Shown here piece by piece: positions 10,107-22,853 of a DNA stretch of 64,000 bases. The notes beneath the pieces are model-generated. The model saw only the letters and a list, made by a program, of their open reading frames with translations. It was not told the DNA's origin and did not search any database. Origin of the DNA: Nymphalis io. Taxonomy: Eukaryota > Arthropoda > Insecta > Lepidoptera > Nymphalidae. The stretch covers positions 6,051,501 to 6,115,500 of the forward strand of contig NC_065894.1 of NCBI RefSeq assembly GCF_905147045.1, given 5' to 3'. The stretch's first letter is position 1, and each line of letters starts with the position of its first letter. The translations under genes were made by a program, and so were the position numbers.

Positions 10107-13100
10107 TTAAAATATCAAATTTATTAAAAGAATAAAAGTAACTGACATTATTTAAAAGGTATTTTGGCTGTCATCGATGTACACAAAAGAAATTTATCGA
10201 AATTCAACTTAAAAAAAGAGAAAATCTTTAAGGCCATTTTAATAGGTACATATTTATGACAACATCAATTTTAGTTAAGATATTAGTTCAAGTTATTAAA
10301 TCAATAATGAAAAATATTTAATGTGCGATGTATCGAGTTTTATGTTATATTATTTAATACAATCTTATCAAAAAAAGTCACACTCATTATTTATGATCGT
10401 TCACTGCTTACAAAGCTCAAGCGTAATTCCGAACAAAATAACGCGAAATATAATTATGGAGAATGAAGTGAAAATGTGGCTCAGAAGCCGATATTTTTGT
10501 TTACTCAATTATCTGCAAAAAGCACATCGATGAAAGGGCGTTAACGATGTATGTGTCCGTCATTTTGATTCGCGTTATTTGTATATAATTTATCTCATTT
10601 CAATGGAATATTCAATTAACACAAACAGTGCTTACTGAGCGTCAAACAGTAAATACGCAAAAATAATTAGGCAAATAACTTAACTCATTAGTCAGCTACG
10701 ATTCTATAATAATAATAATAGGTGTAGATAGAGCGGTCCGCCCGCATTACTGCGTATTACGTCCGGTTCAATGAGCGGAAGGCCAACGTTTACTTGATAA
10801 AATAAATTTGAACAAAACAAACGCATTCGTTGCGGCAATATGAATCCTCTCTGAAGTTGTGCTAAGCGGCATGGAAGTGGAAAAACGGGAGCCGGCACGA
10901 GCTAATATGAGAATGTTCTGCATACCTGCTGATGAAGTTGTCGCCTATCGCTTACCCACATTCCTTTATCGGTTTTATTACATTTTTAACTACATTTGAA
11001 AATATATCCAAGTATGTTTAATAATTCACATTTAATTCTAATTAGATTGAATTAAATATCACTAGAGTTTTTATTCGTCTATGTTCACGGCTTCTTTGAA
11101 CTTTGTAGTCATACTTTTGAAATATTTAATATATAAAAGAATTAAAGCATATTTAACACTGATAAAAATCAATTTATCCCACAACAGTGAGCAACTGCAG
11201 TATACGTGAAGATCGATATAGATTGAGTGTAATGTACAATATCCAGTCTTCCAAAAATTGTTTGCAGTGGCAGGGAAATCGGTGGAATGGATTTCAAAAG
11301 TTTCATATCAACGTCCATTCGACGGACATGTTAATTAACTGCAATATGAAAACGTTCAAGACACACCAAAATTGGAAATCACAAACTCCGTACAATTTGA
11401 ACTGACTTAATTCGAGCCGAATTGAAGTGTCAAGCGTAACTAGAGACGGGGTCGCTCGAATTAGAGCGCTCTCACACGGATCGGGGGTAAGGATTAGTGT
11501 ATAAAATTTACTAGATTTCGACTATAACTGTGGCGAACCTTTTGCATAAATGTTACTAGAATTATACGTATCCGGATAGTTGAAAATTTGATTACCAACA
11601 CATGCTAATTAAAAATTTTATTGACATTTCTTGTGATAATATATTTAGATAAAAATTGTTAGAAATATTTAGTCTTAAATAAAGCTTTTTAAATTTTAAA
11701 TTTTATCATCGGATCGGATATGTTACATAATCAATGGCAGAAAATCTTTAAAAATATCGATTCGGTGTATTCTGAACGCGCCTATTGGTACCAACTCGCA
11801 TGGGGATGGGGTGGTCATTCGTTAGTCTAACTCTTTTGGTAAAACGACCCCTGGATAAGCCTGCAATGTTAACATTCTTTTCAATAATGAGAAGGGGGAA
11901 TGTGAGCTCTGTGTCTTGTTTATTGGATTTTTTGTTGCATCTACATATGAATAGAAACTACAATCTGTTGGACTTTGGGATGCATTGAGCAGATTTTGTT
12001 TGCACGTGTAGTTATTAAATATTTATAAAAATTATTAACATATTATATTTTTAATACTTAATGTCTTGGTTGTATACTTTAAATTATCTCGGTGTATGTT
12101 ATGCATTTGAATTAGTACATTTGGTTTTCAACTCCAATCCTATACCTTTTTATTATTTTGCTCGCAGTTTCGTCAGAGTTACACCAGAGCTGACTCATCT
12201 AGTGACCTCGGCAGGATAATTATAAATTGATATCAATTTAAATATAAGCATGCACTATTTATTTTCAAAGATTCATTTTCATTTCAATTTTCAAATAATT
12301 TGAGATGAAGTACACATTGGGATAGTATAAAGTATTAGGTTCTAGTATTTTTAAACTTGGATTATATGAAAAATGGAGAAGAAACTAAAAATGTCCAAAT
12401 TGAACCAGTTACTAATGATACTTGTTATGTTGTTGCACTGTACTTTTTGACAATAAATAATGTTACTGATAAAGATGTCGTCTAAAGATCCTTGTACCTG
12501 TTATAAAAATGAACAACCTAAGTTATTTTGCTCCTTAGTGCGAATATAACTATTATTTATTTATTTTATAATATTTTGTTATTATGTAAAAAATATAAAA
12601 TATATTATAAAAAAGTTAGTATAAATACGCTCGACTCAATGGATTTTCTGTCTCTAAGCACACACCTACTTTAAAGTTTTCAAAAGTAACACGCGTGTTG
12701 GTCGCTTTAATAAGTGCCGCGCATGATAAATCGGATCAAGTGCGAGCTCATACGAGAGGCTTTTGTCTCTTTTTCTCTTGTAAGAAACTTTATTACCCTT
12801 CTTTGTCCCTCTGTTTAGGGTTGCGGGCTTAATACATCGCTTGCGGAGTAGAAAACTTAATGAAAGTGTAGCTGTAGTGAGCATCATTATCGACGGCTTT
12901 GCTCAAAGATAAAAAGGCTTAAGCTATGAAAACGTATGTCGCTTTAGAGTTAAACCACGCATGACGGAACTGTTTGAACTATCGCGCCTGTAATGAATAT
13001 TTAAGGTAAATTTGGAGTCGATATTAATTAAATATAAACTAAATGTTCATCTTTGGAATTATATTTTTTTAATGAGTTTTTTTCAAAGTAAGCAATCTTT

Positions 13101-13227
13101 TGTACAAAATATTCTTGATATTTTCATCTTATTATTGTAAAAATAAACGTGAGTCTAAAGATAAGTCTAATATGAACATTTTTATTTCCAATATTAAATA
13201 TTTACTAAACCACAAAATACTTAAAGT
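10107..13227. other. Non-coding DNA, mostly unique
   Basis: No gene recognised. An (ATA)n run lies at about 10708-10722. Blocks at about 10725-10910 and 12680-12965 have balanced composition and CG-containing words but no domain-bearing frame. The minus-strand frames in these blocks (10704-10898, 12666-12887) show no family resemblance. Confidence 0.45.
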
Positions 13228-13239
13228 TTCTCAAATGAT

Positions 13240-13560
13240 GAATGAATGAAATAGCCGAGATGGCCCTGTGGTAAGAACGCGTGAATCTTAACCGATGATC
13301 GTGGGTTCAAACCTGGGCAAGCACCACTGAATTTTCATGTGCTTAATTTGTGATTATAATTCATCTCGTGCTTTACGGTGAAGTAAAACATCGTGAGGAA
13401 ACCTGCATGTGTCTAATTTCACTGAAATTCTGCCACATGTGAATTCTACCAACCCGCATTGGAGCAGTGTGGTGGAATAAGCTCCAAACCTTCTCCTCAA
13501 AAAGAGGAGAGGAGGCCTTTAGCCCAGCAGTGGGACATTCACAGGCTGTTACGGTTACGG
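13240..13560 (+). mobile_element. Young tRNA-derived SINE (family A) with 12-bp TSD
   Basis: The element is flanked by a perfect direct repeat TTCTCAAATGAT at 13228-13239 and 13561-13572. The tRNA-like head reads GCCGAGATGGCCCTGTGG (box A region), then GTGGGTTCAAACCTGGGC (box B region, near 13303-13320), both matching RNA polymerase III internal promoter layout. The body carries CTGCCACATGTGAATTC and GCATTGGAGCAG, and the 3' end is a (TTACGG)n tail rather than poly(A). Very high similarity to the copies at 43201 and 58127 suggests recent amplification. The open frames inside it are incidental. Confidence 0.93.
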
Positions 13561-13572
13561 TTCTCAAATGAT

Positions 13573-16500
13573 CCTACTGACGTGATATTCGTAACAATTG
13601 TATGCAAGCAACATTACCCGATAAAATAACGCTTCTCACTTAATCTGCCAAAATCAGACCACAGTAGCAAACGGAGCGAGTCAAGCAAAATAGTGTGCGT
13701 GCATCAAAATACTTTAAAAGCTTATCGAACACAGAACAATCGCGTCATATAGCACAACGGTACAGAGTGCTTAGAACTAACTGTGCTTACGAACTGCGGA
13801 CAAGACATTTGCTATTTTGAAGTGGTTTACGTATCGCTGACCTATATCACGGCGTAGTGCGATGAATCCAATGTACGACTAACCTTAAAGGCACAGCTCG
13901 ATACAAGTATTAATCGACTACTAATGTGTTGCCCGCATTTGGACTGAAACACGTATTGATGACTGCACTCTGTCTATGTCGACTGGCTATTACATCAATA
14001 GTACTTTGAACACGTTTCTAATGTAACCTTTTTAAACGAAAGGGTATTTCGAAATTCAATTTAGGGTGATTCTAGTGATTACAATGAAAAGATAAACTGT
14101 TTTGCTACACTCAATACGTTTTACAATGAAACAAACAAGAATTTATATTTGAATTTTGAAAATAAAATGTTTTCACTATCAACTTCTAAAGGTTCCTTAC
14201 CTTATAATATTTTTTTATAAGTTTGAAGCTATTAAGACTGAGTAGGGACTGAAAATTAATTCTTAATTTGATTTTTGAGTCTTTATCAGCCTGTATATTA
14301 TATAGAAACCAGAAATTTAATATTCCTTAAAGAGTTATGTAAAACTGACAAGATACGTAAAATGGCCATTCAAATGTTTGCAAATTAAATATGAATAAAA
14401 CATTTTGAATTTGGTTTGAATTCCAATCTAACATACATGAAACGTTTATCAGATTTATCTTTGCTATACATATCTATATTAGTTTACATTAACATATATA
14501 TACGTAGAAGAGCATCGTAACAACATTCCCGAAAGCTAGATATACATAGTTTGCAATTCAAAACAAAACGAAGTATCCAAAATTCAAATTAAGGTCTCGA
14601 TGCACTTGGCCAGCGTTACTATACCAACAGTGCCCATTAAAGAGGAGCATGTGTGCGGAACTAATTCACGTACGGCAGCCCTAAATAAACTTTTGTTTTG
14701 CATAACCTTTATTCTAATAGTAATAAAGATTGTTATTATATACGTCGCCCAGTGTACTGGCTCGTCGTTCACGGTCTTCGAACATATTGTATTGTAGCAT
14801 GAGCTCCCGTGATTCAGAGTTCATACTTTAATAAAGAAATGTGAAATAATTAATTTAGTAGCGACGATGTTTATAAAACTCGAATATATTGTTTGTTTTA
14901 GTTTGAAACAAGCAACCTAAGTAATTTGTTACGATATGTTGAACTATAAAGTTTAAGCATGTTTTCTTCGAAAGTCGTCACTTAAAATTTGTTAGAGAAA
15001 TATGAAACATATAGCACTTTTTAATTAGTTTTTTATATCACATAATTGCCTATATATGTAGTAATCAGTCAAATTAATTTGAAACGGACGAGGCATCGAG
15101 CAATGCTAACTTCTCTTCGGATCACTGCCTAGACGCATCTCGTTAGACCGGTACAGAAGAAGTGCAGGTCTTGGAGAAATCACGTAACTGTCCGTCAGTT
15201 TCGTATTTATTACCTTCTCTATATCTATAGAATATCTACCCTCAATAAGTCATCTCTTATTGTGATTTTTGACTTTTGGTTCTATTTAAATACGGTGGTT
15301 TTGTCGAATCGCTGTCTTATTTTGCTTGATGCCCCACATACGCCGATACAATGTCCGTATAAGTATACAAATTTATTTGAATTTTAAATTTGAATAATTA
15401 TATTTAAACATTTTAATATCTTTATAGCACAACAGTCTATTATAATTATTAATTTTATAATGAGCGCGTACTTCTGAAACTTCAGTCGTTAAAAATTATC
15501 TTAAAACCCTTTTAGAAGGTGCAGCTAATAATCCTTACTCGGGATGAAGCAGGTGGGCCAAGCAAAAGTTTATATGACAATAACTTATACTTCATATTTA
15601 CATTTTGTAGATATTATCGTTTGTATTGATAAATCTGGGAATTTAATTTTGCTCGTAATTACACTTGATACTTTTATATACCAAAATATAACGAAAATCC
15701 TTGACAACCTCAAAAACTCTTTTTATATAACCTTCGTCATATTTAATAAAAAAAAACAAAAATATAATTAATTTGAGTCAGTATTATGAGTATCATAATA
15801 CTCATAAATATGAAATACGTTAGTTCCATTATATCACACAGCATAGGTCGCGAGATTACAACTGTTTAATTTGATGTTCCCTCATTAGTCTGAGGATTTG
15901 TATTAGTGTTACGCTAATCTGTTAAACTATACGGTCGATTAAGCCCACCGCATTTGTGGCATTATTTAGCGAAAACAATTTTAGGTGTCACCGCATATTA
16001 ATATTGTATTTGGTATTTATTTTAATGAATTGTTGTTATTATTATTTTTGAAAATACAAGCACAATATTACGTTGCTTGCAAATGGCACTGATATTATAA
16101 GACTATAAATTAAAATTGAGTACGTATCAATTATTCTAATTTTCTACATACAATTCTATTTAAAAATAAAACAGATGTGCAAAACGTCAAAAGAGAATTA
16201 AGTAAAAAGTATACTGTTAAGAAATATATTTTCAAGCAATAAGAAATAAAAAATCAGACAGAAGATAGTAGAAGACACTTATAATCACAAAAAAAATCTA
16301 AATACCAATATAATTTATAAAGGCGGTAACTAGACACTGTTTTATAAAATAAAAAATTTCATAAGTAAATAGAATACGATAAAAAACTACTAATAATTCA
16401 GCTTGAATTTATTCTTAAGTATAATGAGTGTACAGAATTAATATTTTGTGTACATATAGACTAAATATTTATGTTATGGACACATAATAAAAAAATATTA

Positions 16501-16859
16501 TAAGCCTTAAATTTGGGTATGCATTTTAAACCACAGTTACACATATATACATTGTATATATGAATATGCTTATGGTCAAAAATCAAGGAATCATGAACAA
16601 TGACCTTCATAAAAATCAACCTTGCCTCAACAATCCCCCATTCCTTTAAACCCATGTAAAGCTGCAGGCGGCAACTAGTAAGGAATAAATAGTCTGGACA
16701 AGAGTCTAAAATATAAAATATAAGAATGTTTTCATTTTGATTTGTAATTCAATAATAGTGTTACATAAAATAACTGTTCATAAACAAATATTGAAAAGTT
16801 TAATGATACATAGCTTTTTTTACATAGGCCAAAACCAAATTATTTGGGCCTATCGTCTG
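13573..16859. other. Unique non-coding DNA
   Basis: No recognised repeat or gene. At 13620-13985 composition is balanced and the DNA looks non-repetitive. Around 14600-14797 both strands have short open frames, one with a hydrophobic stretch, but neither has splice context or a known motif. A 10-bp hairpin sits near 15785-15808 (AGTATTATGA / TCATAATACT). Confidence 0.45.
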
Positions 16860-16990
16860 TTGATACCCGCATCATGAAACCACTAAAGGGGTTTTAATGA
16901 AATTTGGTTTACTAATGGCTTATACCGTAATATAGTATATATGTTACATAAGCATATAGGTTACTGATTTATCCATTGAAATAAAAGAAT
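16860..16990 (+). mobile_element. Degraded remnant of a Helitron-like dispersed repeat
   Basis: The segment CCACTAAAGGGGTTTTAATG followed by AAATTTGGT resembles a widespread insect repeat whose typical text is 'ccgctgaaccgattttgatgaaatttgg'. Only this part is present and it is diverged. The assignment is from memory. Confidence 0.35.
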
Positions 16991-19900
16991 TTAAGTCTGA
17001 GGCTCTCATCACATCAGCTTTGTAAGGAAGTATACTGCTGCTTATTAATAAAAATACATTAATTATTTAATTCTTAAGCTGTATTAAAAACAATTAAGTA
17101 TAGAATACGCAAAAGTAACGTATATATGTAAAACTTCTACAAGTGAGTTCGTAGACAATTATGCATCTTAAAAAAGAAACAATCTCCTCCACGCTATTTC
17201 TTTGTTATATTGATAATTGTTAATAATAAACAATAGTAATTTGACAAAAAATTCCTATACACAAAAATTCCAATAATTGGGACTTAGTTAGCACTTATTA
17301 GTTGGCTTAATATTGAATAAAGAAATTTGAATTTGTACAATTAAAAACGGTATCTTGTTCAACTTGATTATTATTTTACTCATACCGTCTAATAACGTTT
17401 GAAACAATTGTCCTATTTATAAATACAGAAACCCAAACAGACCGTAATCTCATGAAAATATTTATTAACTCAGGTCTACTTACGTATGTATACGAGTTAA
17501 GAGGTAGCGACAAATAGCTCCCCATCAATAGGGGGTAAGTAGTTCTCTTTACAAATGTCCTTGGAACGAACAACACGTATTACGACAAGACAATTTACTG
17601 CAGACCTTTATTTCTATCGCATTTAACAATCTGCAAATTACTCTTTAGTATTATTATTACATAAGCAATATTTAGTTCGTTTAAGTAGCTCCTACGGGAC
17701 GCCATTTTAAATTAAAACACTTAATTTCATCCGATCGTAACTTCTTGAGAAATATTAAGGTTCGTTTATAAATACACAGCTTTTTGTGAATTTTATCGTT
17801 GTATCAGACCATTTTATAAGTAGAGCTACAACCGGGGGCCGCTATAAATATAAATAAAAGTTCAAATTTTAATTTATAAGACGATTTATACAATACCTTG
17901 TTTGGTTTGATTTCGTAAAATATTAAAATTATTTTGTATTTCATTTTTACAGCGTTATTCATATAGAATATAACTAATTAAATGTTTTAATGATGTTACA
18001 ACAATTACAATTTTCAATTTCAAGCAATTAATTTAAACAAAAATAGCAATTTAGCAATTAACACAATAACAAAATAAAACGTTACATTAAAAAACTTACG
18101 AACACTCAGACGGTACATCCTGAAATATTAAGTGGAATCATTACGAAAATAATCTAGAAGATTTTTCTTATAACAGTGACTTTTCTATCTCACAATCTCT
18201 AAGTTAATTAGAGTAAAGCAAGCGGAAAAAGCATTCAAAGAAATTGGCCGGCTAATTCGAGGAATGGCCTCAGTTACGGGGAAAATTTAATTAATAACTG
18301 TCGCCGGTACAAAAGGTCTCTGAGTAGTCAAAATTAATATCAAAGTATAAAGATTGGTATGACTGTAAACTTTTACCGCTTGATGTTAATTTTGTTTTCA
18401 AATAAAGAACGGGTTCTATCGGTTTTATAAGAAAAGTTTTTATTGAAGTTTTTGTGCAAATAAAAATATGACGACGATGTGTGTTGAATGTTAAAAAGTA
18501 ATAACATATCTTTTTTTTTAATTATTTTTTATTGTAGTAGTTTTGAAGTATTGTGCCACTAAAGTATTTATATAAAAATAAGGTCTAGTAATAAATATTT
18601 AAAATCCTTGACAGTGGCTTGGGAAAGTTTACGACGCTTTGAATTAATAATTACGTTCGTAGGAACCGACAGACAATTTCACATAAAGCGTCCGTCAGTT
18701 TCAAAACAGCGTAGTTTTACATCAGTTTTGAATTTCACTTCTAACTTTGATATTTCTATTAAAATTTTACCAAACTTTCTAAATATTTCAAGTAGTAAGG
18801 TTTTGTAGTTAGTTTATTTGATTCTTTCAACAATATTGTGAAATGATTCAAATAAATAATAAATATATCAAGCAAGTTTTCGAATATTCGAATCGGGTTG
18901 TTCAACACTGAGGTCAATAATACTTTATTAAAACAGGCGTTTCTTGGACATATTAAAGACTTTTGTTGTCACCTATTGTGAAATAAATTTTTATATCAAT
19001 TTTAAAATGTTTTATAGCTTAAAAGTAAAATTATATTTGTTTACCATATTCATAGCGAATATAATGAATATTCCCGTATAAGTCTTTATGCAAAACTATA
19101 TTTCACTGTTTATAAAACACAAAAATGATACATTCATATTAAGATTTATTTTTAAATATTTCAAGCTGAAAGTGCTCTTTTTTAAAGAGACAACAATTTA
19201 ATGAATGTTAAAATTTCATTACACTTAAGTGACGATGATGCAAATTTGTTTATTAATACAATTAACTTTCAACGTATCGGACTTAGTACTTAGTGAATGT
19301 TTAAAAATTTAGCGCCCGAGCCTCGCTTCGCCCTACGAGACTTCACTCTTAATTATTACTTTGGGAAAATTAAGACTGTCGCTTAACGTAGAGTGCCCGA
19401 CTAAAGGTTGCGCCATCCATTTATCTAAATGTATTTTATCTCGCCAGGGGCCCCGTCGAACTATGGAGTTGGCGTATACTGTACACGTTTGTACTCTTTG
19501 GAGGGTTCGAAATACGATATTGTGATAAGATCGCTTCGCTTCTTTAAGGTGTATTTAAATTGGAATAGTGAGTTATTCCGCTAACATCCGTCGCTATATC
19601 GCAGAACGTAAGAGCTAACTTCACTGTTATACGTGTATGATAAGAAAAATAATATAATGCTTGTTTATGTCTTTGTTATATATTCGTAAGGCAGCGAGTT
19701 GGGATAAGAGGAGGAGAGCTGAAGGTCAATGTCGTGCCATGGGAAGCTCCTATGTCCTGATATGTTCTGATGATGATGATGATGATGATGTAATGTTTCT
19801 ACCAGAAGGAAACTTATTTAAAATTAGTATGAATAAATATATAAATATGAGTATATTACAATAAGCTAATCCATTTGTTCGTGAAATTTAACTTCGGTAG

Positions 19901-21689
19901 TCGATCGAGATACGGTATTGCAAAAAATAAATATTGATTTTTCCACGGATTTGCGTCCGCTATCTAAAGCTAAGATGATATATCTAACGTAGAAACACCT
20001 TAGCTCATAATTTAATAACTTTTGAGAAATTAATCATTTAATTTTACTTTTATAATAAAATTTCGTAAGACGTGTTACATATTCTCTTGTAATTACTTTG
20101 GTAGCAATGTCATAATCTGAGGAGGTAGAATTTATCTAATTATAAAGGCGCTCCAAGGGTCCCCTGTTCTCTATGCGCCTCAAAGTAATGACGCGTACTA
20201 GGCTACGTTAAGTACATTACCTATTGTAAGTGTTCTTTGAGGTGCCTACTCTGTCGCAGATCTGACGCTTTCACTCTAATTATGAGCTTTTCCTTTTACA
20301 TTTGTGTCTTATATATTAGAGGAACACGGCCTTTATACTATATATTTCTTGGAGTTTTACTTACACTATTATAATATAACACCACCTGTGTTATATATGA
20401 AAATGGAAACATGTACATGGAAGTTGGTTTGAACATTTAAATTTTAGGTAAGATAATTTTAAGCGAAGTAGGCAATGTATAACTCTAAGGTATCTTGATT
20501 ACCGTTATCTTAATAGTTATATAATATTATAAAAAGTAAGCAGTTACTATAAATGACCCAATGCTTTTGAATAAATTTATACATCCATTTAAAAAAAAAC
20601 TGGATCTGAATACTAGTTCAATAGGAATTGGAAGATGAATTTAAAGTGAAATATTTTAGAAATCTTCTGAGACATGAAAATTCCCTTTCTCCTCTAAAAT
20701 ATTTTCATACATCACAAACTATAAAAAGAATAAAACATTTTGAAAATGCACAATTGCTTGCTTAGATTACATCCCGCTACCTTTGCGTACCTACCTTAAA
20801 TGTCTACCTTAAGTAAGGCCAGAAAATTGTAATTTTGTCACGGTGCTGTGGTTTTGCTTTAGACTGGACGTTGAAATTGGCCTCCTTGGCTAAAATTGGA
20901 GTCTGGAAGACTATATCAATCATTTGTTTTTTTTTTATAATTATATATTAGTATTATATAGCTGTATACAAGTACAAATAAACAAAGGTTTATTGAATCT
21001 AGTTGACTTAAAAATTTCACGCTAAATATTTTAATTATTTTATAATAATTTTGCTTGACGTTTTAAGGGAGAGAACTAATTGTCGCGGTCACGAACTGTC
21101 TGAAGCTTTGGGCTTAGTAATGAATATTTATAAGCATTGTTGCAACACGTATATAATATAATACATAAATTGGGTATACACGGTATTAATGCTTTCAATA
21201 TTAAAATAACATTTTCAAATATCTCTACATGTGTAGGATTTGATAATTCAAATTTGGATAAAATATCAAAGATCTGATAACAATGACCAAATTAATGGTT
21301 AACCAATTTAGCGAAGATTTCATTTGCAGTCTAGATTTGTGGTCGGGTTTCATTTTCATTACGTTATACATGGCAAATTTTAATCCATTAGTTAAGAGGA
21401 TAATTGCTAACGCGTGGTTTGTAGAACTTTAATTATTTTTAAAACATAAAATAATTATCATCTAGTAATTGAATTACAAACTATTTAAATGACCTTCTGA
21501 TAATTTTATTTAACGAGTTACTTAAATTTGATTTCTTTGTTTGAAAAATATAGATACGTTAAGAAATTTGGTAAGTTATCGCTATATACTTACGCTACTA
21601 ACATTTACTCTTAAAGATAACAAATAACTCTTAATTAAAAAAACGAACAAAGCTCCGAAAAAACAGTATATTTTTATCTATATACATAT
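16991..21689. other. Unique non-coding DNA with a (GAT)n microsatellite
   Basis: A (GAT)n trinucleotide run lies at about 19769-19792. Blocks at 19310-19510 and 20150-20290 are GC-richer than their surroundings but match no repeat I know and have no coding frame. The rest is AT-rich. Confidence 0.45.
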
Positions 21690-21835
21690 TACTAAACCGG
21701 TATTATATGGGGGTATTATTAAAACGAATATGTGTCTTCTTCTTTCAAATACAAAGTCAATGGTGAAAGAAAGAATATCTGTTTAACTAAACACCACCTA
21801 AACAATTATTGTTTATGTAAGGCCGTAAATCAATA
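21690..21835. mobile_element. MITE-like element (family E), diverged copy
   Basis: Shares order and sequence of blocks with 27400-27519 and 41041-41175: a left part GGGGGTATTATTAAAACGA, a middle CTTTCAAATACAAAGTCAATG, then TTTAACTAAACACCACCTAA and a downstream AAGGCCGT. Terminal inverted repeats are recognisable only by comparison with the better copy at 41041. No coding capacity. Confidence 0.55.
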
Positions 21836-22191
21836 TGTTAACATTAAATTCGTGTTATCTGTCTCTCTAGAATTTATGGACTCAAGTAATAATAATATCT
21901 ATACTAACTAAAGTTACGCAGGTCCCTATCTATTTAACTTCTCCAAAGCGAATAGATTAGTGTTGCATATTTAATTAAATTCATTTTATTGCAAGCCCCC
22001 TGCAATTAATTGGGGTTGGGAGTAAAATAATTCAAGATACCTTTCACGTAATTAATGTAAGTAATTGCTGCGAGTAACTCAATATTGATTTTTTGTTTTC
22101 AATGATCTAAATAAATTTACATTTTAATATAAAAACATGAAACTCAAAATAAGTAGCTAAAATCATCAAATCACGTAACATTTATTTTAAT

Positions 22192-22480
22192 ATCGCCTTC
22201 GCCCCTTGAGGAGAATGTTAGGAGATTATTCCACCACACTGATTCAATGCGCGTTGATGGATACACGTGTAGCAGAATTATCTGACTCTGGCAACCGGCA
22301 AGTACGAGTCGTACATGTGTGACAGGACACGTGCAGGTTTCCTCGCGATGATTTCCTTCACCGTCAAGCATGAGATGAATTATAGACACTAATTAAGCAC
22401 ACAGAAACTCAGTGATCCTTCACCGAGTTTAAAACTTCAGTTGAGATATACATATGTGATCAAGCAGATGGTTCACCACG
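22192..22480 (-). mobile_element. Old SINE family A copy, minus strand
   Basis: Read on the minus strand, the body matches family A (CCTTGAGGAGAATG, ATTCCACCACACTG, GCAGGTTTCCTCGCGATG, AGATGAATTATA in plus-strand text). It is strongly diverged, has an extra segment of about 25 bp around 22280-22305, and its tRNA-like head is barely recognisable. No TSD found. Confidence 0.65.
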
Positions 22481-22574
22481 GTGTTTTACTTTTACTTTAC
22501 ATATCTTATTACAAAAAAATATTTATTTTAACTATACAATAAAAGTCAACATTTAAATAACAATTAAGTAACAT

Positions 22575-22853
22575 CCTGTCAATATCCCACTGTTGGGCTA
22601 AGGCGTTCTCTCCATTCGAGGCGAATATTTAGAGCCAATTCACCACGCTACTCCAAAGCGGGTTAGTGGATAAAATTTTGGCGGAAATTTAGTGAAATTT
22701 TTCAGGTTTCTTCAAGACGTTTTCCTTTACCGCTGAGCATAATTTATAAACACTTATACCTCACATAAAAGTTCAGTGGCGCTCACCTGGATTTGAACCC
22801 AATATCATCGGTTAATATTCACGCGTTCTAACCACTGCCATCTCGGCTCTCCA
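22575..22853 (-). mobile_element. Old near-complete SINE family A copy, minus strand
   Basis: The plus-strand text runs from TCCCACTGTTGGGCTAAGG at the 3' end to CACTGCCATCTCGGCT at the head end. Box B appears inverted as GGATTTGAACCC near 22790-22801. Many substitutions and small gaps mark it as older than the copies at 13240, 43201 and 58127. It lies only about 100 bp from another old copy in the same orientation. Confidence 0.82.

Noticed and set aside
13251..13330. tRNA gene call at the SINE head (also at 2897, 27531, 43517 and 58137)
   Set aside because: Box A and box B are present but acceptor and anticodon stems do not form a proper cloverleaf, and each is followed by a SINE body with a TSD or tail.
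14584..14797. Overlapping open frames on both strands, one with a membrane-like stretch
   Set aside because: Open on both strands, short, no splice context, no motif. Hydrophobic runs are common in AT-rich sequence.
20150..20290. MITE-like inverted pair CGCCTCAAAG / CTTTGAGGTG
   Set aside because: Complementarity is limited to about 10-11 bp and does not extend. No second copy of the segment was seen in the window.
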